From contig HF986084.1 in assembly GCA_000431015.1 (NCBI GenBank), positions 27,900 to 61,766 of the forward strand: DNA of 33,867 nt, written 5' to 3'. Below, one piece after another: positions 8,261 through 14,755 of this stretch. Below the pieces are notes generated by a model. That model saw nothing but the letters and a program-made list of their open reading frames with translations, was not told where the DNA came from and searched no databases. Made by a program: the position numbers and the translations under genes. The stretch comes from Alistipes sp. CAG:514 (GTDB lineage: Bacteria; Bacteroidota; Bacteroidia; Bacteroidales; UBA932). How positions within the stretch are numbered: position 1 is the stretch's first letter; every line of letters starts with the position of its first letter.

Positions 8261-10603
8261 TTAAAGTCCGGAGTCGATGTCAGCGTTCCGGATTTTCTGA
8301 TTGACCGACCGGACTTTCTTTCCGTAGGAGAAATTATAGACACAAGTAAGGATGACCGTGTTTTTCTGGCTTGTCATCCTGCTTGTGTTTTTCATTGTCA
8401 CAAGCGATCCGGGCGCGGTTTCCTCACTGACTTTCCAATGGTAGAAGGGGTAGCGCATTCCGGCTCCGATGCGGAGGTTCTTTCCGATCCTGCGGGCGAA
8501 CTCAAAGTAACCGTAGTTCTCGCCCTTCGAGACGCCGATGTCGCTGATGGACTTGAAGGGCAGGTTGTACATGGCCTCGGCTGTCCACTTCTTTCCTGAA
8601 TATCTCAACATCGCCATTCCGCCAAGGCTCTTGACCGATCTGTCCGCACCGCCTCCTGTCAACCTTTGGTCGTTGTACATAGCATAGACGGTAAGCGAGA
8701 GGGGAATATTCCTGAAGGGCTTGATCCTGCCTCCGAGAGCGGCCATCACGGCAATCATATTTCCCGAGTTCTCATCCCTTTCAACAAGCAGCCCGTCAGT
8801 GTGGCTGAAAATAGGAATTATTTGATTGTCATTGTGATAAACAAGGATGTATGGATTGATGTAGAGCCAAGAATTGTTGAATGAATATCCAATCATCGCA
8901 TCCCGTGTTGTGTAACTTTCGAGTTCAGGGTTGCTCCTCACGAGCCATTTGTCATCCTTGTAATATGACGCATCGCCCATCCATCCGATCTTCGGAGTCG
9001 AAGTATTGCTTGAGTAATTAAAATACATCGAGGAGTGATCGTTGAATGTGTAGTTTAGCTGGACGAGCGGGCGGAAATAGATGTAGTCATGCCTTCCGGA
9101 TGCCTTGGTTTCGTAGCCGAAATGTTCCATAGCCGCTCCGACAGAATAGCTGAACCCTCCTGCGTTTCCTGAATATTCACACCACAGCCTGCCGAGATCG
9201 GTGTTGATGTCCGAACGGACGGTGACTTCTCCGTTACCGCTGTCTTGCTCGGCAAGGCTGGCCGTGGTTCTGGCCCCGAAACCAAGTTTATGTTTCTCGG
9301 AAAGCGTCCAGCCATAGACGGCCTCAATGATTCCTGAATATTTCCGCCCGTCGGTCAGGCTTGACGAGGATAACAGGGGAGTCACTCCGGCATATTCATA
9401 AAACCCTTTGCGGCTTTTGGTGTCGTAGGCGGTGGCGACGAAGTTTACAGACAGTTCGTGTCTGTCGGAGAATCTGCGGTTCCAGTAGATGTCGAGTGCC
9501 GGCGAGAGATATTCGGACCAATCGTCCTTGTGGTCAGTTACTTCAGATGTCGTGGATTCTTGGGTTGTCAGATTTGTGACGGTTTTGAGGGCACTTTGGC
9601 TTACGGGCCAGTCCTTTTTCTCGTAGCCTAACGTGAATTGTACTTTCACGGCACTATTCTCGTCTTTCATCCTGACCAGATCCAGAGAAACATTGTGCTG
9701 GTTCCGTGTGAAGTCCGTGTCCAGACCTTTTTTCTCTTTTGTGTAACGATTGCCGCCGGCTTCATATCCAAGAAATTCGTCGATGCCGTAGCCGCCGCTC
9801 TTGCTTGGTTTCCCGGAATATTCAATGCCGATCATCGTGTTTTTCAGGACTTGGCGGTAGGAGGCGGCGTTGTTGCCCCAAGGGGTTGTGACCGCCTCCT
9901 TTAGGTTCAGCATCAGGCTGCCGCCGATTCCGGGTCTTCGGGTGATGATGTTGACCATCGAGCCGCTGCCGGCGAATGAATATCTTGCCGGGGCGTTCTG
10001 GTAGAAGTCGATGCTTTTGATGTCCGCCGGGGTGAGCAGGGATAGGGAAGCGCTGGTGGTCGGCAGTCCGTTGAGGAGGATCGTCAGACCTTTGCCGTTC
10101 ATCATTGAGACCTCGTCATCCCTGACCAGGATTCCCGGAATCAGCTTGAGCGTCTCCAATGCTGTCGCGCTACCTTCCCGGTCTTCTTTTCCGAGGTAGA
10201 ATTTCTGATGGTCGCTGTAATGCCTGACACTTCTTCCGGTGAACACCGCCGCCTTCAGTGTGTCCGCTCTTTCCTGTTCTTGTTCCAGCTCCTGTTTCCA
10301 TTCCTGCTCCTGAGCCTCATCCGGTTCCTGTCCCTGTCGAAGTGATTCCTCTTGAGATTTATCCGCTTCCTGCTCCTGTCGGAAGGTCTGCCCCAGAACT
10401 TCGCCCGGTTCCAGCTCCTGTCGAATTGCCTGCCCCAGAACTTCGCTCGCTTCCTGCTCCTGTCGGAAGGTCTGCCCTGGCCTCCCCGCTGTCTCTGTCT
10501 CTACAATACTGACTTCGACATACCCGGCGATCGAACTGTGAGCGGAGACCAGCACACAGACCGCGCCAACTGCCACTCCGGCAAATAGTCTTCTGATTCT
10601 CAT
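8261..10603 (-). CDS. TonB-receptor-like outer-membrane beta-barrel protein with an N-terminal repeat tract
   Basis: About 780 residues from ATG 10603. The open frame extends to a TTG at 10624, which is unlikely because a -7 promoter element covers it. The signal peptide starts MRIRRLFAGVAVGAVCVLV. Next comes a Glu/Gln-rich tract of 14-residue repeats, then a plug-like domain (VFTGRSVRHYSDHQKFYLGKED, LETLKLIPGILV, GLTILLNGLP, DIKSIDFYQNAPARY, MVNIITRR). Several hundred residues of alternating aromatic beta strands follow, as in the barrel family PF14905. The plug resembles relatives lacking a TonB-box carboxypeptidase-like domain. The C-terminus lacks the usual terminal aromatic residue. It is divergent from a regulator-like lipoprotein gene. 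The ligand is unknown, and there is no SusD partner beside it. Confidence 0.85.
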   Translation of the reverse strand: MRIRRLFAGVAVGAVCVLVSAHSSIAGYVEVSIVETETAGRPGQTFRQEQEASEVLGQAIRQELEPGEVLGQTFRQEQEADKSQEESLRQGQEPDEAQEQEWKQELEQEQERADTLKAAVFTGRSVRHYSDHQKFYLGKEDREGSATALETLKLIPGILVRDDEVSMMNGKGLTILLNGLPTTSASLSLLTPADIKSIDFYQNAPARYSFAGSGSMVNIITRRPGIGGSLMLNLKEAVTTPWGNNAASYRQVLKNTMIGIEYSGKPSKSGGYGIDEFLGYEAGGNRYTKEKKGLDTDFTRNQHNVSLDLVRMKDENSAVKVQFTLGYEKKDWPVSQSALKTVTNLTTQESTTSEVTDHKDDWSEYLSPALDIYWNRRFSDRHELSVNFVATAYDTKSRKGFYEYAGVTPLLSSSSLTDGRKYSGIIEAVYGWTLSEKHKLGFGARTTASLAEQDSGNGEVTVRSDINTDLGRLWCEYSGNAGGFSYSVGAAMEHFGYETKASGRHDYIYFRPLVQLNYTFNDHSSMYFNYSSNTSTPKIGWMGDASYYKDDKWLVRSNPELESYTTRDAMIGYSFNNSWLYINPYILVYHNDNQIIPIFSHTDGLLVERDENSGNMIAVMAALGGRIKPFRNIPLSLTVYAMYNDQRLTGGGADRSVKSLGGMAMLRYSGKKWTAEAMYNLPFKSISDIGVSKGENYGYFEFARRIGKNLRIGAGMRYPFYHWKVSEETAPGSLVTMKNTSRMTSQKNTVILTCVYNFSYGKKVRSVNQKIRNADIDSGL
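10259..10468 (-). repeat. In-frame coding minisatellite of 42-bp units (14 residues, five copies)
   Basis: Five consecutive 14-residue units lie in the N-terminal region of the barrel protein, each opening with an R/K-Q motif: FRQEQEASEVLGQA, IRQELEPGEVLGQT, FRQEQEADKSQEES, LRQGQEPDEAQEQE, WKQELEQEQERADT. At the DNA level the units starting at 10367, 10409 and 10451 are nearly identical and exactly 42 bases apart. The others are degenerate. Confidence 0.85.
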
Positions 10604-10621
10604 AACTGATGTTCTTTTTAG

Positions 10622-10629
10622 CAAAATTA
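10622..10629 (-). promoter_or_regulatory. -7 element for the beta-barrel gene
   Basis: The minus strand reads TAATTTTG (TAnnTTTG). A TTG (10652-10654) lies 22 bases upstream, slightly long. It implies a short leader before ATG 10603 and argues against the TTG start at 10624. Confidence 0.4.
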
Positions 10630-10774
10630 TCCGGAAATAGTTTTACATCAGCAAGAATTGATCGCTATTAATTTTATGATAAAATATTGATAATTAGCTT
10701 ATTATATTTTATCGGCTAATATTGGCTCATTACAAAGTCTTACATCTCACAATTTTTTGCTATCTTAGAACCCG

Positions 10775-11713
10775 ATGAGCCCCAAAACCATCATATTCCT
10801 TGCTGTCATTGCCTTGTGCTTTGCTTCCTGCGGCCGCTCGTTCAGTCTGGCGGAACGTTTTCTCGATGAGGCTGAGGCAAAACTGGAGACACAGCCTGAC
10901 AGCGCGTTCGTCGAGCTTGACTCGTTAGACCGAGGTCTGCTCAGCACAAGGGAGCTTCGTGCAAGGCATGCACTGCTCTACACCATCGCTCTTGAGAAGG
11001 TAGGCATGGAGATCACCTCCGACAGCATCATCAACATCGCCGTTGAGTACTATACCTCGTCCGGCAACGAGGCTATGGCACGTAAGGCTTTATATTATAA
11101 GAATTTAATCAACCAGAACGGGCTTTCTGCCAGTATGGATACCATTTCCGTCCAGCAGCGGAAGATGATCGAGGAACGTTATGCCGACAAGCAGGCGATT
11201 GTGGATCGCGGCAGGTCAATCTGGCTTCTTTGCCTTTTGGCCATCTTCGTTCTCGCGGCACTTATGGTCGCTGTCAGGATGTTCACTAAAACCCACAGAA
11301 GGCTGATGGAGAAGCCCGATGACGAGGCGTTGTCGATCATCCGTGAGAGAATGCTGGTCCTGGACAAATTCCTGGCCTCCAGATTGTCTTCCGACTATTC
11401 CTTCGACAAGGCAGCCGAGGCGGATCTTGACAGGCTTGTCTCTGATCAGGACGAGTTTCTTCGTTCGACCATGATACTTTTCCGTGACAGCCATCCGGAG
11501 TTTGTGGCTGAACTGAAGTCCCACGGCCTGACGGACTGGGAGATTGGCTACTGCTGCCTCTATGTTCTCGGACTGAAAGGCAAGGATGTCGGCAACTATC
11601 TCAAGAAGAAACGCAACTACATCATCAGCAGTGACATCCGCCGCAAACTCGGCCTCACCGAACACGACACCAATCTGGGAATATGGCTCCGCTCCCGCCT
11701 TGCCGGCCATTGA
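10775..11713 (+). CDS. Lipoprotein-anchored membrane regulator with C-terminal HTH-like domain
   Basis: 312 residues. The N-terminus is a lipoprotein signal with lipobox FASC (Cys19). Residues 24-115 form helical, TPR-like segments (AERFLDEAEAKLETQPDSAFVELDSL, then ARKALYYKNLI). One transmembrane helix lies at about 149-169. The C-terminus (252-294) has a helix-turn-helix-like stretch, LTDWEIGYCCLYVLGLKGKD followed by VGNYLKKKRNYIISSDIRRKLGL, resembling the LuxR-like end of Bacteroidales membrane regulators with periplasmic TPRs. It is shorter than the forms I know of, with few TPRs. It is divergent from the barrel protein across about 170 bases, suggesting control of that gene, but this is inference. 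A weak -7 match (TATCTTAG, 10761-10768) would give an almost leaderless mRNA. Confidence 0.7.
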   Translation: MSPKTIIFLAVIALCFASCGRSFSLAERFLDEAEAKLETQPDSAFVELDSLDRGLLSTRELRARHALLYTIALEKVGMEITSDSIINIAVEYYTSSGNEAMARKALYYKNLINQNGLSASMDTISVQQRKMIEERYADKQAIVDRGRSIWLLCLLAIFVLAALMVAVRMFTKTHRRLMEKPDDEALSIIRERMLVLDKFLASRLSSDYSFDKAAEADLDRLVSDQDEFLRSTMILFRDSHPEFVAELKSHGLTDWEIGYCCLYVLGLKGKDVGNYLKKKRNYIISSDIRRKLGLTEHDTNLGIWLRSRLAGH

Positions 11714-11757
11714 TCCGGTCTTGTCAATCAAGTGATTCCCTTATTGTGTGGAGCCTC

Positions 11758-11884
11758 ATCCACGGAAAAGCCCTTTTGGTGGACAAAACATGCAAGCAGA
11801 ACGGACTGTCCACGGAAAAGCCCTTTTGGTGGATAAAACGTGCAACAGGACTGACTGTCCACGGAGATGCTTTTTCGGTGGACA
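11758..11884. repeat. Three tandem hairpin repeats, about 50-bp period
   Basis: Each unit has GTCCAC, then GGAAAAGCCCTTTTG or a variant, then GTGGAC, then AAAAC and a TGCA-like tail. The TCCAC arms start at 11759, 11809 and 11858. The outer arms pair perfectly in units 2-3 apart from one T in unit 2, and the inner AAAAG/CTTTT pairs in units 1-2. The block lies between the end of the lipoprotein gene (11713) and the tRNA terminator (11921). No convincing protein is encoded in it. Confidence 0.8.
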
Positions 11885-11920
11885 AAACGCAATTCTGCCG
11901 CAAGTGAGAGCCTGCCAAAC

Positions 11921-11964
11921 AAAAGAAGAGGCCGTATTCCTTTTGGGATACGGCCTCTTCTTTT
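11921..11964 (-). terminator. Strong terminator downstream of the tRNA genes
   Basis: A 17-base perfect inverted repeat, AAAAGAAGAGGCCGTAT (11921-11937) and its complement (11948-11964), with a 10-base loop. The A-run at its left end gives a T-run on the minus strand, so it ends the minus-strand rplS/tRNA transcript. It could also work for the plus strand. Confidence 0.8.
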
Positions 11965-11967
11965 GTG

Positions 11968-12040
11968 AGCGGAATGCGAGGCTCGAACTCGTGACCTTCG
12001 GCTTGGGAAGCCAACGCTCTACCAACTGAGCTAATTCCGC
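11968..12040 (-). tRNA. tRNA-Gly (anticodon CCC)
   Basis: Read on the minus strand: acceptor GCGGAAT paired with ATTCCGC, discriminator T (usual for bacterial glycine tRNA), D-arm GCTC/GAGC, anticodon stem TTGGC/GCCGA with loop TTCCCAA giving anticodon CCC, and T-loop TTCGAGC. The outermost T-stem pair is an A-C mismatch. CCA is not encoded. It lies between the terminator and tRNA-Arg. Confidence 0.9.
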
Positions 12041-12089
12041 AAAACAAATGCGAGACTTATTGATTGTGTTCAATAGCCTCGCATCTTTG

Positions 12090-12163
12090 TGATCCCCACA
12101 GGATTCAAACCTGTAACCTTTTGATCCGTAGTCAAATGCTCTATTCAGTTGAGCTAGGGGACC
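12090..12163 (-). tRNA. tRNA-Arg (anticodon ACG)
   Basis: Read on the minus strand: acceptor GGTCCCC with GGGGATC (one G-U pair), discriminator A, D-arm GCTC/GAGC, anticodon stem TTTGA/TCAAA with loop CTACGGA giving ACG (inosine-modified by TadA in bacteria), and T-arm ACAGG-TTTGAAT-CCTGT. It lies about 40 bases after the rplS stop on the same strand. A 7-bp stem (GTCGGAG/CTCCGAC, 12169-12187) separates them and may mark processing. Confidence 0.92.
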
Positions 12164-12203
12164 AGTTTGTCGGAGACCCGCTCCGACTTTATCTCTACAA
12201 GGA

Positions 12204-12584
12204 CTATGCTTGCTCTTCCTTAACTATGGCAAGCTTCTTTTCCTTGATTCTTGCCTTCTTACCGGAAAGCTGCCGCAGATAGAAGATTCTTGCCCTGCGA
12301 ACCTTGCCGACCTTGTTCAGTTCAATGCTGTCAATGAATGGTGACTGAATCGGGAAAATCCTCTCAACTCCGATACCTCCTGAAATCTTGCGGACTGTGA
12401 AGGTCTTTGTCTGAGGAGTAGCACCTCTAAGCTGGATAACCACGCCTCTGAACTTCTGGAGTCTATCCTTGTCACCTTCCTTAATTCTGTAGGTTACGGT
12501 AACTGTGTCACCGGCCTTGAATTTTGGATACGTAGCGACTTTCTCGTTAGCGAAAGCCTGTTCTACAACTTTAATCAAATCCAT
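12204..12584 (-). CDS. rplS: 50S ribosomal protein L19
   Basis: The 126-residue sequence is a standard bL19. It opens MDLIKVVEQAFANEK and contains FKAGDTVTVTYRIKEGDKDRLQ, the KFRGVVIQLRG loop, the TFTVRKISGGIGVERIFP signature and the KVRRARIFYLRQLSGKKARI C-terminus. bL19 sits at the 30S-50S interface. The gene stands apart from the usual rimM-trmD-rplS set and is followed on the same strand by two tRNA genes and a strong terminator, so the three may form one transcript. A good promoter lies at 12660-12689. Confidence 0.97.
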   Translation of the reverse strand: MDLIKVVEQAFANEKVATYPKFKAGDTVTVTYRIKEGDKDRLQKFRGVVIQLRGATPQTKTFTVRKISGGIGVERIFPIQSPFIDSIELNKVGKVRRARIFYLRQLSGKKARIKEKKLAIVKEEQA

Positions 12585-12659
12585 TTCTCAAAAATTTTTA
12601 CGCAACATTACGCACATCTGATAACGACCCGTAAGCGGTTGCTCTTGTTTTTCGGACTG

Positions 12660-12689
12660 CAAATGTACGAATATTTTCTTTCAATCCAA
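12660..12689 (-). promoter_or_regulatory. rplS promoter
   Basis: On the minus strand TTG (12687-12689), 19 bases, then TACATTTG (12660-12667). It lies about 75 bases upstream of the L19 ATG. Confidence 0.65.
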
Positions 12690-12748
12690 AACTTTTCGAG
12701 TTTATTTTTATTCCAGAGGCATTTCTGCCGTCTTTTTTTAGGGATCGC

Positions 12749-13939
12749 TTAGAAAATATTCTTCATCTTGTCGAACACAGCCTTGTCGTCGCGGGACGGA
12801 TCTGGAGTGAACGAGCGGCTTGTCCGCATGCTTTCCAACGCGTTCTTTTCGTCCGAGGACAGTTTCTTCGGAATCCAGACCAGAATCTTCACGTAGAGGT
12901 CGCCTGTGCCGCTTCCGTAGCCGCTGACGGCAGGGAGTCCTTTTCCGCGCAGCTTCATCACTGTGCCGGACTGGGTACCAGCGTCCACCTTGACCTTGTA
13001 CGAGCCGTCAAGGCAAGGTACGGTGATCTCCGTTCCGAGAATGGCGTCCGTTACCGAAATTATGGTTGAGTAGAACAGGTTCTTGCCCTCGCGCTTGAGG
13101 CTGGAATGTCCGATCTCCTCAATGATGACAAGAAGGTCACCATTGATGCCGTTGTGAGGCGCGGCATGTCCCTCTCCCTTGATGGTGAGCTGCATTCCGT
13201 CCTCCACTCCTGCCGGAATCTTGACCTTGACGGTCTCGCGTCTGCGTACCAGACCTGTGCCACCGCAGGATCTGCAAGGATTGTTAATGACTTTTCCTTC
13301 GCCTCCGCACTGCGGACAGGTCGAATAGGTCACCGTCCTTCCGAACAGGGAGTTGACCACTCTCTGGGTCTGACCGGTTCCGTTACATGTAGGACAGGTC
13401 TTGACATCGGAGGCGTTCTTGGTTCCCCGTCCTCCGCAGTCCGGACACGGCCTGTTCCTTTCGATCGTGATCTCCTTCTCCGCGCCGGTGGCGATCTCCT
13501 CAAGGGTAAGGCGCACCCTTGTACGGATGTCACGTCCCTTCATCACCCTCTGCTGCTGGCCTCTGCTTTGACCGCCGCCAAATCCGCTGAATCCTGAAAA
13601 GCCACCGCTAAACCCGCTGAACCCGCCTCCGAAGAGGTCGTTCAGTATGTCATTCAGGTTACCGAACCCGCCGCTGAAGTCAGGTCCCGGCTGATCGTCC
13701 ACACCGGCGAATCCGAACTGGTCGTACTTTGCCTTCTTGTCAGGGTCGCTCAGCACTGAATATGCCTCCGAAGCCTCCTTGAATTTCTCCTCGGCGGTCT
13801 TCTTCTCGGCTTCGGTGCCGTCAACCCAGCGGTCAGGGTGCCACTTCATCGCGGCTGTCCTGTAGGCCTTCTTTATCTCGTCGACTGTGGCGGTCTTCGC
13901 GACCCCCAACACCTCGTAATAGTCTCTTTTCTCTGCCAT
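12749..13939 (-). CDS. dnaJ: Chaperone protein DnaJ (Hsp40)
   Basis: Class I DnaJ, co-chaperone that stimulates DnaK ATPase and delivers substrates. Counting from the GTG at 13945, the J-domain has HPD at 36-38 (KWHPDRW). A Gly/Phe-rich linker at about 79-125 contains FGGGFSGFSGG. Four CxxCxGxG zinc motifs follow at about 167-174, 184-191, 210-217 and 224-231 (CPDCGGRG, CPTCNGTG, CPQCGGEG, CRSCGGTG), then the C-terminal substrate domains. The first frame codon is GTG at 13945, two codons before ATG 13939. ATG is preferred, giving 396 residues. It starts 13 bases after grpE on the same strand, so grpE-dnaJ is an operon. dnaK is not in the window. Confidence 0.97.
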   Translation of the reverse strand: MAEKRDYYEVLGVAKTATVDEIKKAYRTAAMKWHPDRWVDGTEAEKKTAEEKFKEASEAYSVLSDPDKKAKYDQFGFAGVDDQPGPDFSGGFGNLNDILNDLFGGGFSGFSGGFSGFSGFGGGQSRGQQQRVMKGRDIRTRVRLTLEEIATGAEKEITIERNRPCPDCGGRGTKNASDVKTCPTCNGTGQTQRVVNSLFGRTVTYSTCPQCGGEGKVINNPCRSCGGTGLVRRRETVKVKIPAGVEDGMQLTIKGEGHAAPHNGINGDLLVIIEEIGHSSLKREGKNLFYSTIISVTDAILGTEITVPCLDGSYKVKVDAGTQSGTVMKLRGKGLPAVSGYGSGTGDLYVKILVWIPKKLSSDEKNALESMRTSRSFTPDPSRDDKAVFDKMKNIF

Positions 13940-13952
13940 ATTCACTGATCTC

Positions 13953-14558
13953 CTATATTCCCACTACGACTTTCGCATAGCGGATGACCTTGCCGGAAAG
14001 GGTGTAGCCTGTCTGGACCACATCGTAGACGATGCCTTTCTTGTCCTCTTCAGGTACCGGGAACTGGGCCACCGCCTCGTGGAAGTCGGTGTCGAACTTC
14101 TCGCCCTTAGCTTTGATGACCTCAAGCCCCCTGGTCTTGAGGTATGCCATCAGTTTATTGAATATCAACGCAGTACCTTCCTTGGCGACTTCGTCCTTGG
14201 AGTTCTCGTCAAGCATTTTCATCGCTCTTTCGCAGTCATCCAGAACCGGAAGCAGGCCTTTGATCGTGTCCGCAGAAGCGGAGGACACAAGCTCCAGCTT
14301 CGCCTCGGCGGAATGCCTGCGGAAGTTCTCGAAATCGGCCATCAGACGCACGTAGTCATCCTTTTCCTTTGCAACGCTTGCTTTCAGCTCCTCGTTCTCT
14401 TTCAACAGTTTGGCGAGTTTCTCCTCGATCTCCTTCGCCTCCTTGTCCACAGCGGGAGTCTCCTCCTTGCTTTCAATGTCAGCCTTCTTCTCAGCCTGTC
14501 CGGCAGCCTGTGCGGACTGCCTCAATTCTTCCTGTTCCTTGTTTTTCTTTTTGCTCAT
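13953..14558 (-). CDS. grpE: Nucleotide exchange factor GrpE
   Basis: 201 residues. GrpE exchanges ADP for ATP on DnaK. The N-terminal third is a low-complexity charged region and coiled coil rich in Lys/Glu (EAKEIEEKLAKLLKENEELK). It is followed by the family helix DDYVRLMADFENFRRHSAEAK, the DDCERAMKML segment, and the C-terminal beta wing with DTDFHEAVAQFPVPEEDKKG and VVQTGYTLSGKVIRYAKVVV. It is first in the grpE-dnaJ operon. Upstream lie a -7 element, a palindrome and a 5' hairpin, described separately. No CIRCE element is seen. Confidence 0.97.
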   Translation of the reverse strand: MSKKKNKEQEELRQSAQAAGQAEKKADIESKEETPAVDKEAKEIEEKLAKLLKENEELKASVAKEKDDYVRLMADFENFRRHSAEAKLELVSSASADTIKGLLPVLDDCERAMKMLDENSKDEVAKEGTALIFNKLMAYLKTRGLEVIKAKGEKFDTDFHEAVAQFPVPEEDKKGIVYDVVQTGYTLSGKVIRYAKVVVGI

Positions 14559-14592
14559 ATCTTGATTCTCCTAATTATCAACAATAACGCCC

Positions 14593-14615
14593 CGGATGGC
14601 AACCTTGGCCATCCG
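14593..14615 (-). promoter_or_regulatory. Stem-loop at the predicted 5' end of the grpE mRNA
   Basis: CGGATGGC and GCCATCCG form a perfect 8-bp stem with a 7-base loop. The predicted start of transcription, about 6 bases after the -7 element, is near 14619, so the stem would begin a few bases from the 5' end. Confidence 0.5.
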
Positions 14616-14624
14616 AAGCGACTG

Positions 14625-14632
14625 CAAAGATA
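14625..14632 (-). promoter_or_regulatory. -7 element of the grpE-dnaJ promoter
   Basis: The minus strand reads TATCTTTG (TAnnTTTG). No TTG lies 19-21 bases upstream. Just beyond that position is the palindrome at 14660-14674. Confidence 0.5.
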
Positions 14633-14659
14633 TCAAATTGTCTGCCAATAACCGAATCG

Positions 14660-14674
14660 CTGACATAATGTCAG
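14660..14674. promoter_or_regulatory. Palindrome upstream of grpE, possible stress-regulator site
   Basis: CTGACAT-A-ATGTCAG is a perfect 7-bp inverted repeat with a 1-base centre. It lies 27 bases upstream of the grpE -7 element, roughly at -40 to -55, where an activator would bind. The promoter lacks a -33 TTG. Confidence 0.5.
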
Positions 14675-14755
14675 ACATCATTGGGTTATTCCGACTTCAG
14701 CGGACAGTACTATGCGAGGAAATCGCATACTATCCTTTTCCGGATCATGCCGGGG

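Noticed and set aside
11758..11884. CRISPR array or integron attC sites
   Set aside because: There are only three units, the repeats contain inverted arms with no spacers of uniform unique sequence, no cas or integrase gene is near, and the attC R'/R'' core (GTTRRRY) is missing.
12169..12187. GTCGGAG/CTCCGAC stem as the rplS terminator
   Set aside because: On the minus strand it is not followed by a T-run. It lies between rplS and tRNA-Arg and is more likely a processing or neutral structure.
14711..14729. Stem TATGCGA/TCGCATA as the SusD operon terminator
   Set aside because: No U-run follows on the minus strand, so it was kept only as a remark under the SusD-type gene.
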